Of a stretch of DNA of 11,025 bases, positions 7,473-11,025 are shown one piece after another; the first letter of the stretch is position 1, and every line of letters begins with the position of its first letter. Made by a program: the position numbers and the translations under genes. This DNA is from Deltaproteobacteria bacterium (GTDB taxonomy: Bacteria > Myxococcota_A > Polyangia > Palsa-1104 > JAEUJZ01). The stretch lies in NCBI GenBank assembly GCA_017990795.1, contig JAGNNG010000019.1, forward strand, positions 1-11,025, given 5' to 3'. Under the pieces are notes generated by a model, which searched no databases, had not been told where the DNA came from, and was given only the letters and a program-made list of their open reading frames with translations.

Positions 7473-8147
7473 ATGAAGGTTCTAATTGTTGAAGATGACC
7501 GCAAGCTGGTGGGCTTTCTGGCTAGAGCCTTTGGCGAGGAAGGCTACACCGTCGATAGCTGCCGCAGTGGAGCCGAGGCCATCGAGCAAACCGCAGCCAG
7601 CAGCTACGACCTGATTGTCCTGGACTGGATGCTGCCCGAGTTTGACGGCCTGGCGGTGTGTCGAGAGCTGCGACGTGCCGGCAGCGGCGTACCGGTGATG
7701 ATGCTGACGGCGCGCGGCGAGGTCAGCGAGAAGGTCATTGCTCTTGATGCGGGTGCCGATGATTACCTGACCAAGCCGTTTCATTTAGACGAGCTGATGG
7801 CGAGGGCGCGGTCGCTTGTTCGCCGCACCAGTGGACAGCGCGATGGTCAGCTGCGCGCAGGACAAATCACCTTGGATCTAAGCAAGCGCAGCGTCCACTT
7901 TGGCGAGCAGCGCGTAGAGCTGACCGGGCGCGAGTTTTCCCTGCTGCAGCTGCTTGTGCGCCATGCCAGTCGCGTTGTGACTCGCAGTGAAATCCTCGAG
8001 CAGGTGTGGGGACTTCATCACGATCCCGGCAGCAACGTAATCGAAGTTCACATGCGCCACCTGCGCGAAAAGCTCGGGGAAGCAGCAGCGTGCATCGAGA
8101 CCGTGCGCGGCCAAGGCTACCGAATCAGCGTCGATAGCACGCCCTAA
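7473..8147 (+). CDS. OmpR/PhoB-family response regulator
   Basis: A 224-residue transcription regulator with a receiver domain (about 1-118) and a winged-helix DNA-binding domain (about 126-218). In the receiver, the acidic pair is D8/D9, the phosphorylated residue is D51 in IVLDWMLPEFDG, the switch residues are T79 and Y98, and the conserved Lys is K101 in YLTKPF. The effector domain shows ELTGREFSLLQLL, VVTRSEILEQVW and the recognition-helix stretch NVIEVHMRHLREKL, then VRGQGYRI in the wing. All key residues are present, so it should be fully active, and length matches the family. The ATG at 7473 has GGGAAG 7 bases upstream. It precedes the histidine kinase by 105 bp, so the two are the expected cognate pair. 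Direct repeats upstream could be an autoregulatory site. The signal sensed and the target genes cannot be told from the sequence. Confidence 0.95.
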   Translation: MKVLIVEDDRKLVGFLARAFGEEGYTVDSCRSGAEAIEQTAASSYDLIVLDWMLPEFDGLAVCRELRRAGSGVPVMMLTARGEVSEKVIALDAGADDYLTKPFHLDELMARARSLVRRTSGQRDGQLRAGQITLDLSKRSVHFGEQRVELTGREFSLLQLLVRHASRVVTRSEILEQVWGLHHDPGSNVIEVHMRHLREKLGEAAACIETVRGQGYRISVDSTP

Positions 8148-8193
8148 AATCACCACGCCGGCAAGCTGCCAGCTGTGTCGTGCGTCCCGACCT

Positions 8194-8206
8194 TACCGCT
8201 CCGGTA
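8194..8206 (+). other. Small stem-loop in the response regulator-kinase gap
   Basis: TACCG (8194-8198) and CGGTA (8202-8206) form a 5-bp stem around CTC. It lies in the 105-bp gap between the paired genes and 46 bases before the kinase start. It could weaken read-through or shape kinase expression, but a stem this short is only suggestive. The rest of 8148-8252 shows only the kinase ribosome site GAGG at 8241-8244. Confidence 0.25.
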
Positions 8207-8252
8207 GACACGCCCAAGCAGGCGGCAGTCTATTCCTTCCGAGGTCCTGTTC

Positions 8253-9680
8253 ATGCGCATCCGAAGGCGACTTACTTTGGTGCTGGTGTCGACCACGATC
8301 GTTACAGTGGCGCTGGCACTGCTGGTCACGCTCACCATTTTCCAGCACACGCAGCAGCGGCAGCTGGATCACGAGCTTCTGTTTGCGGCGAGGCAGAAAG
8401 CAGACCTGATCACGCGGCTGGGCAATAGCGCGCTTAATGAGCCGACGCAGATTGATATCGACACCGAGCTAGACGAGCAGGTGCAGTATCTAGCGCTGTA
8501 CTCGCCCACTGGGGCGCTGGTGAGCGCGACACCAAACCTTGGCAACTTAACGCCGTCCCTGCAGCAGCTGGTCCACCCACAGCAGCGCACAGCAGCAGTG
8601 CAGCACGTCGAGTTTTCCCTGCGCGGCACAACGCTGCGCGGCATCCTGTTACGAGTTGATCATGAGCGCGAGCAGGCCTCGCGAACCTTGCTGCTGGCTG
8701 TGTCGCGTGGGGACATTGATGCGGACTCTCTGCGCTTGCTGCGCCTGATGCTGGGGGTTATCGCCGGAGCGGCGCTGATCTCGACCGTGGTCGCGTGGCA
8801 GCTAGGTCGCCACCTGTCCTTGGGTATCGAGATGATAAGCGGCGTGGCCCGACGCGTCTCAACCGGAGAGCTGACCGCGCGCGTCACCAAGGCCAAGGAG
8901 GTTCGAGATCAGGAGCTGCGGACACTCTCTGCTGACCTTGATCAAATGATTGATCGACTGGCCAGCCTGGTTGCGGCGGGGCGGCGCTTCGTCTCCCATG
9001 CCGCACATGAGCTGCGCTCTCCCTTGGCTGCTCTGCGCGGCGAGCTGGAGCTGGCGCTGCGTCACCCACGCTCAGAGCAGGCCTACCGAGCCGCGATCAC
9101 CGAAGCTCTTGATGACACCAATCGACTGATTGCACTGGCCGAGGATCTGCTGACGCTGGCGCGGCTAGAAGTCGCGGGAGTGCAAGCCGCCCAGACCCAG
9201 GAATCGCTGCCGCTGCTCATTCAGGAAGCCTCGCGGCTGTCTCTGCTGTCGACCAAATCCGAGGTGCGGGTGACGCAAGAAGTGCCCGAGATGCAAGTGC
9301 GCGTCCGGGCCCGCGATTTCTCGCGACTGCTGCGTAACCTGATCGACAACGCTCTATCCCATGCGCCCCCGGGCAGTGAGATTGCAGTCCGCGCAAAGCA
9401 GGAGTCGGGCCGCGTCATCATCACCATTCGCGACTACGGAATCGGCATCCGCCCCGAACATCGCGAGCGCATCTTTGAGCCCTTCTTTCGCGGGGACGCT
9501 GAGCGAGAACACTCCGGCGCCGGTCTAGGTTTGGCGATTGCCCACGAGATTGCGCGCGCCCACGGAGGCCAGCTTTCCGTCCAAGACTGCGACGGTCAAG
9601 GTGCCTGCTTTGCGCTGGAGCTACCACAGTCCGCCGCGCTTCCTCCCATCATCAGTCCCGACCTCGGCGAGCGCCCGTAA
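8253..9680 (+). CDS. Membrane sensor histidine kinase with HAMP domain
   Basis: A 475-residue kinase that should phosphorylate the response regulator encoded just upstream. TM1 is at about 7-30, a periplasmic sensor of about 130 residues follows, and TM2 is at about 163-183. A HAMP linker runs from about 184 to 237. The dimerisation helix carries the phosphorylated H252 in HAAHELRSPL. The ATPase domain shows the N box RNLIDNALSHAP (N366), the G1 box DYGIGI (394-399), the F box FEPFFRGD (408-415) and the G2 box GAGLGLAIA (422-430), all intact. The last 15 residues after the catalytic core are a Pro-rich tail. The sensor part has no domain I recognise; it contains no cysteine and no clear ligand motif. 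The ATG at 8253 has GAGG at 8241-8244, 8 bases upstream. An EnvZ/BaeS/QseC-like class is likely, but a more exact name is not justified. Confidence 0.95.
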   Translation: MRIRRRLTLVLVSTTIVTVALALLVTLTIFQHTQQRQLDHELLFAARQKADLITRLGNSALNEPTQIDIDTELDEQVQYLALYSPTGALVSATPNLGNLTPSLQQLVHPQQRTAAVQHVEFSLRGTTLRGILLRVDHEREQASRTLLLAVSRGDIDADSLRLLRLMLGVIAGAALISTVVAWQLGRHLSLGIEMISGVARRVSTGELTARVTKAKEVRDQELRTLSADLDQMIDRLASLVAAGRRFVSHAAHELRSPLAALRGELELALRHPRSEQAYRAAITEALDDTNRLIALAEDLLTLARLEVAGVQAAQTQESLPLLIQEASRLSLLSTKSEVRVTQEVPEMQVRVRARDFSRLLRNLIDNALSHAPPGSEIAVRAKQESGRVIITIRDYGIGIRPEHRERIFEPFFRGDAEREHSGAGLGLAIAHEIARAHGGQLSVQDCDGQGACFALELPQSAALPPIISPDLGERP

Positions 9681-9962
9681 TCGGTACAAAGTAGCGCGCC
9701 TCGATTCCCTCCCTCCCATGTGGTTGCCTGTTCGAAGTGGTGGGAGCAGTGCCTTCACCATCCCAACCTGCCGCCCATTCCCTGACATGAACGCCCCCAC
9801 CCCACAAAGCCTGCGTCGGTCACAGTAGGGTAGTCGCAGCCTCGGTAGCGAATCATCCAAACATTGGGGAATACTTCGCCGCGCAAAATTTTCGTATACT
9901 CAAAAGTGCTGCGCGCAGTACTGGCACCTACGCCAGGTCCTGCAGCTCTACCTTGAGGCGAT
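9681..9962. other. Intergenic region between kinase and PAS-STAS gene
   Basis: This 282-bp region holds a weak stem-loop (GGTGGGA at 9739-9745 with TCCCAACC at 9761-9768, one bulged base) that could end the kinase transcript, though no T-run follows. Further on are a candidate promoter near 9872-9900, a 10-bp palindrome at 9909-9918 and the ribosome site at 9955-9958. No protein-coding gene, tRNA or repeat family is seen here; short open frames inside it lack ribosome sites. Confidence 0.4.
9872..9900 (+). promoter_or_regulatory. Candidate promoter of the PAS-STAS gene
   Basis: TATACT at 9895-9900 matches the -10 consensus at five of six positions. The expected -35 place, 17 bases upstream (9872-9877, TACTTC), is poor, and an AT-rich palindrome AAAATTTT lies between them at 9885-9892. 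Transcription would start near 9907, about 56 bases before the ATG at 9963. This local AT-rich patch stands out in an otherwise GC-rich spacer. Confidence 0.4.
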
Positions 9963-10847
9963 ATGGAATCTCTACCAACCCCAGTCATTGGTCTGGACCC
10001 GACTGATAGCAACGCCCTGGCCAAGCTGCTGCAGCAAGCATGCGAAACCTTTGCCGATCCAATCTTTGTGAAAAATCGGCAGCATCAGTGGATTGCTGGC
10101 AACAAGGCTTTCTTTGACCTCTTTGGTCTGCCTAGCAGCACCGTCCTTGGCAAGAGCGACCCCGACTTCTTTCCCCCGGAGCAAGTCGAGGTATTCTGGG
10201 CTGCCGATGACGCACTTTTTAGCAGCGGCGAGTCCTCCAGCAACAAGGAGAACCTGACCTCCAAGGACGGACAGGAACGCACCATCTGGACCCGCAAGTA
10301 TCCCATCTACAACCAGAGCGGGCAGATCGTCGGACTTAGCGGCATCATCACCGATGTCACCGACCTACGCGGACAGCTAGAAAAAGCGCTGCTCCTAGAG
10401 ACCGAGCTGCGAGATCAGCAGCGCATCATCCAAGCTCAGAGTCAGCTGTTAGGTCAGCTGGCGGTGCCGGTGATTCAAATCTGGGAAGGAATCTTGCTGC
10501 TCCCACTTATCGGGGAGATCAATGCTCAGCGGGCCGCTCAGGTCATGGAGTCTCTGCTAAACGCCATCACCGAGCACCGTGCGCAGTTTGCGCTGATTGA
10601 TATCACGGGCGTTCCCGTGGTGGATGCCGCAGTCGCGGGCTACTTGGTCCAGAGCGTGCAAGCCGCACGACTGCTGGGCTGTCAAAGCATGATGGTGGGA
10701 GTCGGAGCCGCGGTGGCAAACCAAATGGTTAAGCTCAACGTCGATTTCTCGACGCTGCGCACGCAGGCAACACTACAGCAAGGCCTGGAGCTGGCGATGA
10801 AGCAGCTCTCCTATTTCGTTCAGCACACGCCCGCACGCCGACGCTAG
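9963..10847 (+). CDS. PAS-STAS regulator, RsbR-like
   Basis: A 294-residue soluble protein with a PAS sensor domain (about 22-135; FADPIFVKNRQHQWIAGNKAF, then GKSDPDFFP, ending GLSGIITDVTD), a short coiled coil (about 136-163), and a STAS domain (about 165-285; PLIGEINAQRA, LIDITGVPVVDAAVAGYLV, ARLLGC). RsbR proteins of this type build the stressosome with RsbS and release the kinase RsbT on stress. The Thr matching the second Bacillus RsbRA phosphorylation site is kept (T215 in DITG), but the place I align with the first site is A188 rather than Thr or Ser. Unlike Bacillus RsbR, the N-terminus is PAS-like rather than globin-like. No rsbS, rsbT or phosphatase gene is near, so it may act alone or with partners elsewhere. 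The ATG at 9963 has GAGG at 9955-9958, only 4 bases away. The PAS ligand is unknown. Confidence 0.88.
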   Translation: MESLPTPVIGLDPTDSNALAKLLQQACETFADPIFVKNRQHQWIAGNKAFFDLFGLPSSTVLGKSDPDFFPPEQVEVFWAADDALFSSGESSSNKENLTSKDGQERTIWTRKYPIYNQSGQIVGLSGIITDVTDLRGQLEKALLLETELRDQQRIIQAQSQLLGQLAVPVIQIWEGILLLPLIGEINAQRAAQVMESLLNAITEHRAQFALIDITGVPVVDAAVAGYLVQSVQAARLLGCQSMMVGVGAAVANQMVKLNVDFSTLRTQATLQQGLELAMKQLSYFVQHTPARRR

Positions 10848-10874
10848 CGACACCACCACTCGTGATGGTGTCGC
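10847..10874 (+). terminator. Stem-loop after the PAS-STAS gene
   Basis: GCGACACCA (10847-10855) pairs perfectly with TGGTGTCGC (10866-10874) around a 10-base loop; the stem begins at the last base of the stop codon. There is no T-run after it, so it is either a factor-dependent terminator or a 3'-end stabilising hairpin. Confidence 0.5.
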
Positions 10875-10890
10875 CCTCCACTGCGACCTC

Positions 10891-11023
10891 TAGCTAGTTC
10901 CCATCCAGAATCTACTGCGGACCCCGCTGGCGGTGCTGGGCGTGCTCACAGCCCCAAGGCTGCTCCGCTCGCCCATCACCGCCATCGGGGTTCCTCGCTA
11001 CGATTCTGGATGGGAACTAGCTA
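10891..11023. repeat. Long imperfect hairpin bounded by perfect 22-bp inverted repeats
   Basis: The outer arms, 10891-10912 and 11002-11023, are exact reverse complements of each other. Pairing continues inward: ACCCCG (10921-10926) with CGGGGT (10986-10991), GGCGGTG (10929-10935) with CACCGCC (10977-10983), TGGGCG (10937-10942) with CGCCCA (10970-10975), and AGCC/GGCT (10950-10953 and 10958-10961) around a CCAA loop. Small internal loops separate these. The whole 133 bp can therefore fold into one rod, as DNA or RNA. There is no ORF in it. It could be a non-autonomous mobile repeat (MITE-like), a dispersed palindromic repeat, or a structured RNA. The arms carry CTAG, which is rare in many bacterial genomes. 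It ends two bases before the window edge, so a flanking duplication cannot be checked. Confidence 0.85.
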
Positions 11024-11025
11024 CT

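Noticed and set aside
8180..8428. 82-residue ORF overlapping the start of the kinase gene
   Set aside because: Most of it is a shifted frame of the kinase signal-anchor region, and the kinase start has its own ribosome site.
9721..9770. tRNA-like GTTCGAA motif at 9730-9736
   Set aside because: The flanking bases cannot form a T-arm, and no acceptor stem or anticodon arm can be drawn around it on either strand.
10891..11023. Integron attC site
   Set aside because: The size and imperfect pairing fit, but the ends lack GTTRRRY and RYYYAAC core sites and there is no integrase or cassette array.

Overview
The window looks like a chromosomal piece of a Gram-negative bacterium, most likely a myxobacterium-like member of the Myxococcota (Deltaproteobacteria in the older sense). 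This inference rests on an Oar-type TonB-dependent receptor with an N-terminal carboxypeptidase-regulatory domain, a lipoprotein with Ig-like regions, an RsbR-like PAS-STAS protein, long membrane proteins with zinc knuckles, and moderately high G+C (about 60% by eye, with the lipoprotein gene visibly AT-richer). No gene gives a species-level identification.

Layout. Positions 2-472 (+) hold the 3' end of a chalcone isomerase-like periplasmic protein. It is followed 28 bp later by a 650-residue polytopic membrane protein (501-2453, +) with two Cys4 zinc knuckles; the two are probably one operon. A hairpin at 2507-2550 separates this unit from a convergent two-gene operon on the minus strand: a 415-residue putative lipoprotein (7175 down to 5928), then, 21 bp later, a 1115-residue Oar-like TonB-dependent receptor (5906 down to 2559). 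The region 7176-7472 is a divergent control region. On its other side lie an OmpR-type response regulator (7473-8147, +) and a HAMP-type sensor histidine kinase (8253-9680, +). After a 282-bp spacer with a candidate promoter comes an RsbR-like PAS-STAS regulator (9963-10847, +). It ends in a stem-loop, and after that is a 133-bp long imperfect hairpin (10891-11023) bounded by perfect 22-bp inverted repeats.

How the parts may work together. The lipoprotein and receptor probably form an outer-membrane unit, by analogy with other lipoprotein/TonB-receptor pairs. The divergent two-component system is positioned to regulate itself and possibly that operon, but nothing in the sequence proves the link. 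The PAS-STAS gene seems to be a separate transcription unit, with no switch kinase or phosphatase partner visible. No CRISPR array, tRNA, rRNA, transposase or phage gene is present. The least explained items are the terminal long hairpin, the lipoprotein-receptor pair and the double-knuckle membrane protein.
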